Part shown: positions 26,842-35,791 of the stretch, one piece after another
How the letters are laid out: the number at the start of each line of letters is the position of its first letter
How positions within the stretch are numbered: position 1 is the stretch's first letter
Assembly: GCA_964542875.1 (NCBI GenBank)
Contig: CAZIWA010000023.1
Span: 1-53,505 of the forward strand
Direction of reading: 5' to 3'
Origin: CAZGOM01 sp964542875
GTDB taxonomy: Bacteria > Planctomycetota > Phycisphaerae > Phycisphaerales > Phycisphaeraceae
Length of the DNA stretch: 53,505 nt
Notes under the pieces: generated by a model
What the model was told of the DNA's origin: nothing
The model's database searches: none
Seen by the model: only the letters and a program-made list of their open reading frames with translations
Translations under genes and position numbers: made by a program

Positions 26842-28644
26842 ATGACAACCACCACAACCTCAGGCCCTTCTTCACCCGAAACCCGCAACCTCCCCGACAC
26901 CCTCGATCTTGCCGCCCGCGCAGACCTCGCCGTCAATGCCCTGGTCCACCTGCGTGATGAAGCCCTCTCCGGCCAGCTCTACTTCTACATCCGCCTCTAT
27001 GAGGAACCCCCCACCGGCTATCACGCCCCGTGGGACTACGGCGACGGCACCGGCCGCCACATTGATGCCCTGCTGCTGGCCCACATCATGTCCGGCTCAC
27101 AGCAGGCCCTCACGGCCGCGCACCAGCTCGCCGACCTCCTCCTCACCTGGCAGGGCGATAAAGGCCTCTTCTGGTGGCCTCAGGAATCCTGGAACATCCC
27201 CGGGCCCGCCAGCACCGGCCTCTGGCGTTTCGTCGATGACCCCAAGCCCATGGGCAAGGTTGCTGAAATCGCCTGGTCCGCCCGCGGCGCACTCCTGGGC
27301 CTCACCACGCTTTATCAGTTCACCGGCGAAGAACGCTTTTTAAAAAGCGCCAAAGCCATGGTCGCCGGCCTCGACCAGATCGCCCTCGCCAAAGACGATT
27401 ACCGCTACTTCCCCGAGTTGGTTTACCCTCAGGACACCGGCTGGCGAACCGACGATGAATCGCGCTCCAACGGCACCTCTGAACTCAAGAACGGCCCCAT
27501 CATCCATGCGCTCCTGCGCTTCCACAAAGCCACCGGAGACACCCAGGCCCTTGAGCTTGCCGGCGGCCTCCTCCGCTTCATCATCCAGCGCGCCGAAGGC
27601 TACGAGCTCGACGGCCGCTTCTACAAAACCAACGGCCATTGGAACCACTTCCACAGCAAATCGGAAGTCATCACCGCCTCCATCCTCTACGGTTTATACG
27701 CTTCCAAACCCCAATACATCGCCTGGGGCCGCCAAGCCTACGACCAGGCCCGGCGCTGGGGCACGGACTTTGGCTGGTATCCCGAAGACCTCTGCATCCA
27801 TCAGTGCTGTGAAACCTGCTGCATCACCGACATGCTGGAATCCGCCATCCTCCTGGGTCTCCATGTCGATCCGAGATACTTAGGCGAGGCCGAGCGTTAC
27901 GCGCGCAATCACCTCGTGGAGTCCCAGATCATCGACGACTCCTGGATGGCCCGCATCCCCCGCGTACCCAAAGAGATCAACCCCGTCACCGCCCCTGCCC
28001 GCCGAACCAACAGCCATGACATGGTCAAGCGTTCCATCGGCTCTTTCGCCGGCTTCAGCGCTCCCAACGATCTCTTTGGCATCCCGGCAGACCCCATCTG
28101 GCAAAACGTCCGCGTCAAGATCATGCAGTGCTGCAACGGCGCCGGCACCCGCGCGCTCTATGACGTGTGGCACCACACGGCGGATGACGACGGCTCTCGC
28201 GCCCGCGTTCACATGGCCTTCAGCCGCCCCACACCCTGGGCCGACATCATCAGCCACATCCCCTACACCGGCCGCATCGATGTCCGCATGAAGCAGCCGC
28301 GCGATCTGGCTGTCCGCATCCCCGAGTGGGCGCCTAAAAACTCCATCCAGGCACTCGTCAACAACAAGCCGGTCCCCCTCACCATCGACAATCAATACGC
28401 CTCCTTCCCCGCACTAAAACCCGGCGACACCGCTTCCCTCACATACGACCTCCCCGAATCCTCCCGCACCTACATCCTCGGACCGGACACCTATCAAGTC
28501 GCTTTCAAGGGAGACACCGCCCTCGCCATCTCCCCCCAGGGCCGTTACGGCCCCCTTTACCAGCGCCGGCATTACCAATCCGACACCGCTCCCCAAACCC
28601 CCCGCAACTGGCATCTGCCTTCCAAAGAAATCGACGCCATCTAA
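26842..28644 (+). CDS. GH127-like (DUF1680/beta-L-arabinofuranosidase-like) protein
   Basis: A 600-residue protein without signal peptide, built of an (alpha/alpha)6-type barrel (HIDALLLAHIMSGSQQAL, AEIAWSARGALLGLTTLY, IIHALLRFHKATGD) followed by a beta-sandwich (VRIPEWAPKNSIQALVNNKP). Characterised GH127 enzymes use a zinc-bound cysteine as nucleophile with Glu-x-Cys and Cys-Cys ligands. Here Glu324-Thr-Cys326 (CCETCC) and Cys430-Cys431 (QCCNGAG) match both motifs, so a beta-L-arabinofuranosidase-like activity is plausible. Extra cysteines (322, 323, 327) beside the ETC motif are unusual. The start is ATG after a CCCTAGACCC repeat with no ribosome-binding site. Confidence 0.75.
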   Translation: MTTTTTSGPSSPETRNLPDTLDLAARADLAVNALVHLRDEALSGQLYFYIRLYEEPPTGYHAPWDYGDGTGRHIDALLLAHIMSGSQQALTAAHQLADLLLTWQGDKGLFWWPQESWNIPGPASTGLWRFVDDPKPMGKVAEIAWSARGALLGLTTLYQFTGEERFLKSAKAMVAGLDQIALAKDDYRYFPELVYPQDTGWRTDDESRSNGTSELKNGPIIHALLRFHKATGDTQALELAGGLLRFIIQRAEGYELDGRFYKTNGHWNHFHSKSEVITASILYGLYASKPQYIAWGRQAYDQARRWGTDFGWYPEDLCIHQCCETCCITDMLESAILLGLHVDPRYLGEAERYARNHLVESQIIDDSWMARIPRVPKEINPVTAPARRTNSHDMVKRSIGSFAGFSAPNDLFGIPADPIWQNVRVKIMQCCNGAGTRALYDVWHHTADDDGSRARVHMAFSRPTPWADIISHIPYTGRIDVRMKQPRDLAVRIPEWAPKNSIQALVNNKPVPLTIDNQYASFPALKPGDTASLTYDLPESSRTYILGPDTYQVAFKGDTALAISPQGRYGPLYQRRHYQSDTAPQTPRNWHLPSKEIDAI

Positions 28645-28680
28645 CCCTCTCCCCTTGGGAGAAGGCCGAGGTGAGCACCG
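28645..28680 (+). repeat. Intergenic palindromic repeat, copy 2
   Basis: CCCTCTCCCCTTGGGAGAAGG followed by CCGAGGTGAG starts right after the GH127-like stop. It is the clearest relative of copy 1 and has the same position relative to the preceding gene. Confidence 0.6.
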
Positions 28681-28726
28681 CCCGCACATGCCCTATTACA
28701 ACGACTCACCCCTTCCTCGTTTTCTT

Positions 28727-28753
28727 CCCCTAGACCCCAGACCCTAGACCCCA
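28727..28753 (+). repeat. CCCTAGACC tandem leader, copy 2
   Basis: CCCTAGACCCCAGA is followed at once by CCCTAGACCCCAG, a perfect 13-base tandem, nine bases before the ATG at 28763. No purine-rich ribosome-binding site is present. Confidence 0.65.
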
Positions 28754-28762
28754 GCCCCCCAA

Positions 28763-29800
28763 ATGCACATCCTCGAACGCTACATCGCCATCGACAACAT
28801 CTGCGCCTGGCCCATCCTCACCCGCATGCCTGATGGTTCCATCACCGCCATCAACTTCAACCAGCCCAGCCACGGCGCTTCCGAGGGTGAAGTCCAATGC
28901 TGGGTCAGCCGCGACGAGGGTAGAACCTGGTCCATCGCCGGCGTCCCTGTCCCCTGCGACCCCGGCACCAACCGCATGAACCACGCCGCCGGCCTCGCCG
29001 GCAACAACGACCTGGTTGTCATTGTCGGCGGCCACGATAACCGCCCCCCGCGCGGCCAGAAGAACCCCGACTTTTCCGACGTCAACAGCCTCCCCCTGGC
29101 CGTCGCCCGCTCCTCTGACGGCGGCCTCACCTGGCGTCAGACAGGCGCCATCCCCTTCCAGGAGAACGGCTGGGTCATCGTCCCCTTTGGCCCCATCGTC
29201 CGCCGCCATGATGGCACCCTCTTGCTCAGCGCCTACAACTGTCCGCCAAAGGGCTCATCCCTCAAAAATGTCGGCAGCGCGCAGCTCTACATCAGCCGCG
29301 ATGACGGCGCATCCTGGGCTTTCCACACCACCATCGCCCCTGACAACTACAACGAAACCTTCCTCTTCCAGGTCGATGAAAAACATTACCTTGCCGCCGC
29401 CCGCACCTACACCGACCAGACCGTCCACCTTTATGTCTCCCATGATGCCGGCGACACTTGGAAACTCTCCGGCCCCGTCACCGGCTCCTATGAACACAAT
29501 GCCCACATCCTGACGCTTCCCGGCGGCAGCCTGCTCATGACTTACGGCGTACGCCACCCCGGGGCATTAGGCCTTGCCTGCCGCATCAGCACGGACAAAG
29601 GCCTCACCTGGAAGCGTCCGCACCACATGCTCACCCTCTCCGAAATCGATAACTACGATGCCGGCTATCCCTCCAGTCTCCTCCTTCCCGATAACAAGGT
29701 CCTCACGGCCTATTACGCCTGCCGTACCCCCGCGCACAGCCGCTACCACATGGGCACGGTCATCTGGGACCCAAAAGAAGAATTCATCAAGGGATATTGA
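28763..29800 (+). CDS. Sialidase-like six-bladed propeller protein (BNR/Asp-box)
   Basis: A 345-residue protein with five Asp boxes of the form S-x-D-x-G-x-T-W: SRDEGRTW, SSDGGLTW, SRDDGASW, SHDAGDTW and STDKGLTW. These mark the beta-hairpin turns of sialidase-fold propellers. The N-terminal AWPILTRMPDGSITAI and C-terminal DAGYPSSLLLPDNKVLTAYY fit exo-sialidase-like proteins (GH33-type) of environmental bacteria. The arginine triad of true sialidases cannot be located with certainty, so the activity may be on another sugar. No signal peptide is seen. The next gene begins three bases after the stop. Confidence 0.75.
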   Translation: MHILERYIAIDNICAWPILTRMPDGSITAINFNQPSHGASEGEVQCWVSRDEGRTWSIAGVPVPCDPGTNRMNHAAGLAGNNDLVVIVGGHDNRPPRGQKNPDFSDVNSLPLAVARSSDGGLTWRQTGAIPFQENGWVIVPFGPIVRRHDGTLLLSAYNCPPKGSSLKNVGSAQLYISRDDGASWAFHTTIAPDNYNETFLFQVDEKHYLAAARTYTDQTVHLYVSHDAGDTWKLSGPVTGSYEHNAHILTLPGGSLLMTYGVRHPGALGLACRISTDKGLTWKRPHHMLTLSEIDNYDAGYPSSLLLPDNKVLTAYYACRTPAHSRYHMGTVIWDPKEEFIKGY

Positions 29801-29803
29801 ACC

Positions 29804-31261
29804 ATGACGCAGCAAGCCATCGCCCAACCGTCCATCGCCGCCATGACCGCCCTGGCTTCGGATCACGGGCACATCTCTCCTCCCTTCTTTCACAAATTCA
29901 AGTCTTACGTCCTCTTTGTAGATGCCAACGTTAACACCGTCCGGCTCACCATCGATTCCGGCGGCGGCGCACTCTCCATCGACGGTATCCCCACCCCCTC
30001 AGGCCACCCCAGCGCTCCCATTCCCGTCTCACATGGACGCTCAACCGCCACCATTGACGTCACCTCGCCCGACGGTTCAGCATCGCGCCGATACACCCTC
30101 TTTATCCGCAAAGACCTCCCCACCCCAGCCTGGCAAAAAGTTGCAGACTCCGCCCCCTTCCTTGCCCGGGATTCGGCAGGCGAACTCGTCTTCGACAACC
30201 ACATGTGGATCTTTGGCGGCTACACGCCCAAAGTCATCAGCGATGTCTGGCGCTCCAAAGACGGCCAATCCTGGGAACAGATGCCCGACATCCCAGACCC
30301 CGCGGGCGTCAACGTTCCCATCCGCTTCGTCCTGGCCGGCCATATGTGGCTCACCACCAATTCCAATACTTACATGCGCTCCAAAGACGGCATCACCTGG
30401 GAAACCATCCAGGCTCCCATGCCCTGGGCGCCGCGCCGCGCCGCGGGATCCGTCGTTTTCAACGACCGCGTATGGATCATGGGCGGCGTCAGCGGCGAAA
30501 CCGGCAAACGCCTGAATGACGTCTGGTCTTCCGCCGACGGCATCCATTGGCGTCAGGAAACCTCTGCAGCTCCATGGTCCCCCCGGCAACTCCATGACAA
30601 CGTCGTCGCCTTAAATGGCCGCCTCTGGGTCGTTGGCGGCGGTATCCAGAATTACCATCCCTTCAAAGCCTATCGCGACGTCTGGTCGTCCCCCGACGGC
30701 ATCCACTGGAAACAGGCGACCGACCTTGCCCCCTGGCCCGCCCGCTTCTGGGCGTCCACCGCCGCATACAAAGGTCAACTATGGCTCTTTGGAGGCTTCC
30801 GCTCCGAACCGAAATTTGAAAACCTCGCAGACGTCTGGCATTCCCCCGACGGTGTCACCTGGTGCCAGTTCGACACGCCCCCAGCCTGGTCCGCCCGTCA
30901 TGAAATCTCTCCCTATGTCTTTAATGACAGGCTTTGGATCGTCGCCGGCAATGCCTGGCCACTGGTCAACGACGCCTGGTCGCTGCACATCTCCGGCCTC
31001 ACTTTCCTCACCAGCCCAAGCGTCGAGGAATACGCCGGCACCCAGTACGCCTACCGTCCTCACGCCTGCTTCAACGCCTCCGGCGCACCGGTCCAATATC
31101 GCCTCACCCAAGCACCTGCCTGGCTTGCCATCACTGATCCCACACGCGGCGTCATCCAGGGCACACCGCAAACACCCGGTGCCTACCCCGTCACCCTTGA
31201 AGCGTTCGACCACACCGGCGAAACCGCCCAGCAGTCTTTCACCATCCACGTCCTTGACTAA
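29804..31261 (+). CDS. Kelch-like propeller with N-terminal cadherin-like and C-terminal Ig-like domains
   Basis: A 485-residue protein. Residues of about 10-100 resemble a cadherin-like beta-sandwich (FKSYVLFVDANVNTVRL, TIDVTSPDGSASRRYTLFI). Residues 110-400 hold kelch-type repeats with the blade core 'F..RVWIMGG......NDVWSS.DGIHW', seen at MWIFGGYTPKVISDVWRSKD, VWIMGGVSGETGKRLNDVWS, LWVVGGG and LWLFGGF. The last 90 residues form a putative Ig domain (APAWLAITDPTRGVIQGTPQ). It has no catalytic signature, so a glycan- or protein-binding role is likely. No signal peptide is visible although such domains are usually exported. It is tightly coupled to the sialidase-like gene. Confidence 0.75.
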   Translation: MTQQAIAQPSIAAMTALASDHGHISPPFFHKFKSYVLFVDANVNTVRLTIDSGGGALSIDGIPTPSGHPSAPIPVSHGRSTATIDVTSPDGSASRRYTLFIRKDLPTPAWQKVADSAPFLARDSAGELVFDNHMWIFGGYTPKVISDVWRSKDGQSWEQMPDIPDPAGVNVPIRFVLAGHMWLTTNSNTYMRSKDGITWETIQAPMPWAPRRAAGSVVFNDRVWIMGGVSGETGKRLNDVWSSADGIHWRQETSAAPWSPRQLHDNVVALNGRLWVVGGGIQNYHPFKAYRDVWSSPDGIHWKQATDLAPWPARFWASTAAYKGQLWLFGGFRSEPKFENLADVWHSPDGVTWCQFDTPPAWSARHEISPYVFNDRLWIVAGNAWPLVNDAWSLHISGLTFLTSPSVEEYAGTQYAYRPHACFNASGAPVQYRLTQAPAWLAITDPTRGVIQGTPQTPGAYPVTLEAFDHTGETAQQSFTIHVLD

Positions 31262-31286
31262 TCCCACCCAAACGAAAATCCCAATC

Positions 31287-32099
31287 ATGCCACAATCTCC
31301 TGCTTCCTCCACGCCCGAAACCCGGACCCCGAAACTCCAAACCCTTTCGTCCATCAACGACACAGACTTCGGCCGTTCGTTCCTGCGTTTCCGCACCAAC
31401 CGCGTCAATCACACCCCGCGGCTTAATCTCGCCGCCAGTTGCACCATCGCATCCCCGGGCCAGGCATCCCTGACCTATCACCTCAGCGTCGCCTGCATTG
31501 CGGAGAACATGTATCTCCCCAAGGGCCATATTCAGGAGCCTGTCGCTGAGTTCAACATCGTCCAGCTTCCTCAAACCGAGTTCATGTTTCTCCGTCGGCA
31601 TGCAGACGCAAAAAGCGATGTCCGCCGCACTCAGCAAATCGGCGAAACCCTCCCCACACACGACGGGCGAGGCGCCACGCTTTTGGAAACCGATGCCCAC
31701 ATCTCCCGCTTCAAGCGCGTCACTCCCATCACCACGTATGCCGCGTTCCGGGATGCGCTCTTAAACAACCATCCCATCAATGGCCGCACCACCTGCACCG
31801 ACACCGACGGCAAAACCGTTCTCACCTTCGACTACCCCGTCAACACCGGCAATGTCCGCCACGACCAGGAAAGCTGGCAGGTCGACGCCGGCCCCATCCT
31901 CATGCCGGTGCGTGCTCAGGAACCCGGCAGTCTGCTGATCACCCGATTCGACATGGCTTTCATCGTCTACAACACGTGGGACTACGCCGAAGCCGCTCTC
32001 TGTGAGGAATCCCCCGTCGGCTCCGACGGCAAAACCAATTTCTACCGCCGCCTCGTCGGCTTCCCCTGCAGGAACGAAATGTTCCTCTGCCAGGATTGA
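31287..32099 (+). CDS. Unknown 270-residue protein at the end of the glycan block
   Basis: I do not recognise this protein. The start is the ATG at 31287; the open frame extends further upstream only because it shadows the kelch gene. The chain is beta-strand rich and hydrophilic, without signal peptide or membrane segment. Features include FGRSFLRFRTNRVNHTPRLN near the N-terminus, a VAEFNIVQLPQTEFMFLRRH segment, a run TTCTDTDGKTVLTFDYPVN, and a closing GFPCRNEMFLCQD. It lies 25 bases after the kelch-like gene and is followed by a strong terminator, so it is the last member of the plus-strand operon. It may be an accessory protein of the same glycan pathway. Confidence 0.6.
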   Translation: MPQSPASSTPETRTPKLQTLSSINDTDFGRSFLRFRTNRVNHTPRLNLAASCTIASPGQASLTYHLSVACIAENMYLPKGHIQEPVAEFNIVQLPQTEFMFLRRHADAKSDVRRTQQIGETLPTHDGRGATLLETDAHISRFKRVTPITTYAAFRDALLNNHPINGRTTCTDTDGKTVLTFDYPVNTGNVRHDQESWQVDAGPILMPVRAQEPGSLLITRFDMAFIVYNTWDYAEAALCEESPVGSDGKTNFYRRLVGFPCRNEMFLCQD

Positions 32100-32127
32100 T
32101 CCGCACTCCGCGCTCACACATGAAAAA

Positions 32128-32149
32128 GGGGCGGCCCATCGGCCGCCCC
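32128..32149. terminator. Bidirectional rho-independent terminator
   Basis: GGGGCGGCC (32128-32136) and GGCCGCCCC (32141-32149) form a perfect nine-base stem with a CATC loop. AAAAA lies directly before the stem and TTCTCATTT after it, so it can stop transcription from both sides. It sits between the convergent genes ending at 32099 and 32178. Confidence 0.9.
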
Positions 32150-32177
32150 TTCTCATTTACCGATCAAACAAAACACC

Positions 32178-35100
32178 TCAATCCCCCACCGGCACTTCCA
32201 CTTTCCCGCCGCTGGTCTTTTTTACCCCTTCTGCCGCAATCGCTTCGCCCGCATACAGACATGCTCTCAAGTTCGCCAGCACGCCTTGCGTAATCGTCAT
32301 CGGCCTCTGCTCCGGCACGTACTTCAGTGCCAGCTCCGCATATCGCTTGTCTCCTGTTTGCATGTAAATCAGCGTCAGCAGATCCGGCCCTTTCATGTGG
32401 TCGCTGCCCAGGGGCTTAAACGCCCAGCCCTTGCACAATTCAAGGCATTCGGGATTGATCTGCGAATACCACATCACCATCCGGTCCGCATGATCCATCC
32501 TCCACCACTGGTTTTGATCCGGCTTGCACAACGTGTTCCAGATCCGGTCCGCCTGCTCCTTGTAATACGGCTTCTGCGTATCCAGATACATCCGTGACAG
32601 CCCTGCAATGGGATTGGAGATATACCGCCACGTCCCGCTGCTCACCTGCGACATCGCATTGGCCATGCGCTCTGCCGCGTCCCTCGCGGGACGGTAGCCG
32701 GTGGCGTAATAACAGTCCAGGAATGGATCAAGCATCGAATGCCCGGTGTCTCCCTCGCTGAGCCAGATGCACTCGTGGTGCCGCCTGCTGAGCCCTACGG
32801 ATGCGGGCCAAACCGGGTTCCACCGGATCGTTCCCACCTCCATCAGATGACGCGTGTTCGCCTCTGCGAATTTCAGATACTTTCTGTCTCCCGAGCGCAT
32901 GTAGCAAAGCCACGGCGTCTCCACGATGTCCTGCTCATTGAGGATCCACGCGTAACGCCCAAAATCCCACCACCGGTATTCCGAGGGATACCAGAAGTTC
33001 GGCACCCCGCCGTGCACCCATTCCCCATACCACCCGAAAAGCTCCTGCTGGTGAATGTAGAAATCCATCACATCCGACGCCAGCTTTTCCAGACCCATGT
33101 GCCGCTTGGGGTCAAACGGGGAAAGATGCATCATCGCCTTCGTCTGCGCCAGGTACCTGGGCGGGACGATCGCCGTTACCGGCTCGTTGTACATCCCGTC
33201 GAATTGTCCCGGCTTTAGCCGGCAATCCAGGTCGATCACATATTCATGCGTTCTTCCCAATCCCACCGCCACTGCACGCGAATCTGAACTGCTGGGAATC
33301 CACCCATCCTCGCGCGGCAGAAAACTCATCGCCCCGGCTTCGCTGGGCCAATAGCTGTACGTGAGCGTTCCCGCCTTCACATCCAGATCCAGCTTCTTGG
33401 GCGCCATCTGCCAGAAATTCACATGTTGGATGCCCACGGGCGCGCCCTGCCGCCGTGCCAGCACAACGGCGCCGTTGCTGCGGAAACCCTGTTTTGAATC
33501 GCCGCCGACCTGGCTCAAATACCCATCCGGACTCCGCTGGTAAATGCTGATCGATCCGCCCATGGCTTCCTTGCCGTCCAGGCTCACCGTTCCGGATGCC
33601 ACGCCCATGGTTCCGATACCGAATCGCACGCCGTAGGACGCCAGTTTCTGCCGCCACGGATCGCCCGTGAATGTCACTGTGTGGTACAGCCGCACGAACC
33701 TGCATCCCTTATATGCCTCCAGCCTCAATTCCCCCATGCATGCATGCTGGCCCTTGTCGTTGAGATACCACCCCGTTGCTTTGATCACCGCTCGCTCTGG
33801 GCCGTTTTCTTCGATCACCATCCCGGCCCCTTGCCCGGTCAGGCTGAATGTGAATCTCTGCCCCAGGTCGTCCCGCCACCACAGGTCCTCAGATTCAAAA
33901 ATCCCAAGGATCTTTCCCGCCCCAAAGCCCATCTCCAGCCCACGGATCGCCGGACCATTCTTGCCCGTATACGCCAGCGCCTCTTCTTGTGCGTCCTTGT
34001 GGTCCGTGGTTTTCAACGTATAAAACACATATGACTTGGCAGGCACCGCAGCCTGAAAATCCACCAGCAGCCATTTGACGCTCCCATCCATCCAGGTCGC
34101 CATCACCTCCGTCTGGACCGCCACATTTTTCCCCTCTGGCGACACCAGGGTGAATGCCGCATCCTTCTTTGCCATTCCCTGGGCAAACGGCACCCCCGCC
34201 CGTACCGGCCATCCGGTACGCGCCACCCCCGCTCCTTCTTCAACGCCGATGGGCACTTCCACTTTGCCCATCGCCTGCACCGGCAAAGGCCTCAGGTAAA
34301 GCGCGTCCACAAACGCAGGCACCACCAGCTTCCCTTCTTCGCTCGCCAGAAGTTTCGCTTCCGCCGCGGGACGCGTTTCTCCCACCAGCTTGCGCTTCTC
34401 GATGTAGGTATGGATCGGCTCTTTCTCCCCTTCCACATACCCTTCCAGCATGAACGTGTACCACCCATCCTTGAGCCCTGCCATCGAAACATCATCCTGC
34501 ACATCCACTTCCCGGTGCGCGGGCTCCAGCGTGTAATCCTTCACCTGTTGACGCGCCACATTCCCCGCAGGATCGATCATGCTCAGCTTGAACGAAACCT
34601 TCACCGGCTTGGTCTGTGAATCAAATGCACGCGCGTAATATCTCGTCCGGATCGTCTTGCTCTGCAGGCTTGGCACCGCCATCATTGCGTCCAGGATTCC
34701 CCATGGGCGCACCGCAAACCGGTCCCGCCGCCGATGACTGAAGTTAAACCGGTTTTCGTTCGCCTTACCCCCCTGCCCCGCAGGCGGGTCGCCCGGCGTC
34801 ATTGTGTACGGCCCGATCACTGCCAGGTTCGGCAATGTGTCATCCAAAAACCGCTTCGCCCGGGACACCACCGCCGCGTCCTTCAACATCCCCATCGGAA
34901 TCGTCTTTGAACTGTCCCCCGCAGAAAACGGATAAAACGTGCTCTCATACGACACCGATTCTCCGGGTTTGGCCATCACCGCCTGCGGATGCGGCTCCGC
35001 CACGTACATCCCGCGCGTGGGCCCCTTTCGGTCGGCGTTATAGTCCGTCCAGGTGATCTGCATCCCGGACTGTTCCTTGTTGAACGTCATCCATATTCCT

Positions 35101-35756
35101 GACCCGTTCTGATAGTTCACCGCCATCCAATACGGGTCCGCCGTGATGAACTGGTGATCCCATCCTGACCCAATGAATGCTTTGCGCGCTTCTCCATTCT
35201 CAGCCGGTGCAAGCACGCATGAATGTTCCGCCAGCTTGTCATCAAGCGTGCTGTAAGTGTGCCAGCGGACCTGCAGCCTCCGTGGCTCGCTGGAAATGTT
35301 CGTCACCCGGCTCAGCGTCGTCAGTTCCGCGCTGGTATCCGAAAGACGCATCTCGCGTTCAAACCTCTGTCCCTCGGCATCTGTCGTCACATGGATTGCG
35401 TGATACCCCGGTCCCTCCTTGAATTTCGCCTGATAAGGCAGGGAGAAAACCCACTTGCCCATCGCTTCCGTCGCTTCAAGCTGGTAATAATCTTTCCACC
35501 CAAAACCCAGCCTGCCCGCCAGCACGCGGTCTTTACCCGCCACAAAATCCGTCCCCGTCTTCTTGTCCACGAACTCGATCACCGTTCCCCCGGGATCCGG
35601 CAGTACCATCAGCCGCGCAAAATCGTTCTCCAGGACCAGCACCTTCTTGCCCTCCACGGTTTCTTCACGCGTAGCCACCCCCGCTTCTGTTCGCGCTGTC
35701 AGAAACCCGCTGAAAAGCAGGCACACCAGCATTGCAATCGGATATCGCATTCTCAT
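32178..35756 (-). CDS. Secreted PcRGLX/YetA-like exo-rhamnogalacturonan-lyase-type protein with extra N-terminal region
   Basis: The start at 35756 (MRMRYP) has GGAG six bases upstream and opens a signal peptide (YPIAMLVCLLFSGFLTARTEA). The first 480 residues form beta-sandwich domains of uncertain kind. From about 500 comes the N-terminal RIFT-barrel of the PcRGLX/YetA family: KVEVPIGVEEGAGVARTGWP, RAGVPFAQGM, then WMDGSVKWLLVDFQAAVPAK. The remaining 550 residues contain the large central domain and an alpha-helical barrel with conserved Trp-rich segments (WWDFGRYAWILNEQDIVETP, RRHHECIWLSEGDTGH). The family includes PL26 exo-rhamnogalacturonan lyases, so pectin backbone degradation is the likely role. 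It has the same RIFT signature as the protein at 38158-41379. Confidence 0.75.
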   Translation of the reverse strand: MRMRYPIAMLVCLLFSGFLTARTEAGVATREETVEGKKVLVLENDFARLMVLPDPGGTVIEFVDKKTGTDFVAGKDRVLAGRLGFGWKDYYQLEATEAMGKWVFSLPYQAKFKEGPGYHAIHVTTDAEGQRFEREMRLSDTSAELTTLSRVTNISSEPRRLQVRWHTYSTLDDKLAEHSCVLAPAENGEARKAFIGSGWDHQFITADPYWMAVNYQNGSGIWMTFNKEQSGMQITWTDYNADRKGPTRGMYVAEPHPQAVMAKPGESVSYESTFYPFSAGDSSKTIPMGMLKDAAVVSRAKRFLDDTLPNLAVIGPYTMTPGDPPAGQGGKANENRFNFSHRRRDRFAVRPWGILDAMMAVPSLQSKTIRTRYYARAFDSQTKPVKVSFKLSMIDPAGNVARQQVKDYTLEPAHREVDVQDDVSMAGLKDGWYTFMLEGYVEGEKEPIHTYIEKRKLVGETRPAAEAKLLASEEGKLVVPAFVDALYLRPLPVQAMGKVEVPIGVEEGAGVARTGWPVRAGVPFAQGMAKKDAAFTLVSPEGKNVAVQTEVMATWMDGSVKWLLVDFQAAVPAKSYVFYTLKTTDHKDAQEEALAYTGKNGPAIRGLEMGFGAGKILGIFESEDLWWRDDLGQRFTFSLTGQGAGMVIEENGPERAVIKATGWYLNDKGQHACMGELRLEAYKGCRFVRLYHTVTFTGDPWRQKLASYGVRFGIGTMGVASGTVSLDGKEAMGGSISIYQRSPDGYLSQVGGDSKQGFRSNGAVVLARRQGAPVGIQHVNFWQMAPKKLDLDVKAGTLTYSYWPSEAGAMSFLPREDGWIPSSSDSRAVAVGLGRTHEYVIDLDCRLKPGQFDGMYNEPVTAIVPPRYLAQTKAMMHLSPFDPKRHMGLEKLASDVMDFYIHQQELFGWYGEWVHGGVPNFWYPSEYRWWDFGRYAWILNEQDIVETPWLCYMRSGDRKYLKFAEANTRHLMEVGTIRWNPVWPASVGLSRRHHECIWLSEGDTGHSMLDPFLDCYYATGYRPARDAAERMANAMSQVSSGTWRYISNPIAGLSRMYLDTQKPYYKEQADRIWNTLCKPDQNQWWRMDHADRMVMWYSQINPECLELCKGWAFKPLGSDHMKGPDLLTLIYMQTGDKRYAELALKYVPEQRPMTITQGVLANLRACLYAGEAIAAEGVKKTSGGKVEVPVGD

Positions 35757-35791
35757 GTCATTCTCCGCCGTTGTTTTAATTGCCATCTTGG

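Noticed and set aside
26806..28753. CCCTAGACC and TTAAACCC tandems as telomere-like or CRISPR repeats
   Set aside because: Only two units each, no spacers of constant length and no cas genes; they are best read as short leader repeats.
30615..31286. Long upstream extension of the unknown 270-residue protein
   Set aside because: It overlaps the kelch-like gene in another frame and has a Ser/Pro-rich composition; the ATG at 31287 fits the gap after the kelch stop.
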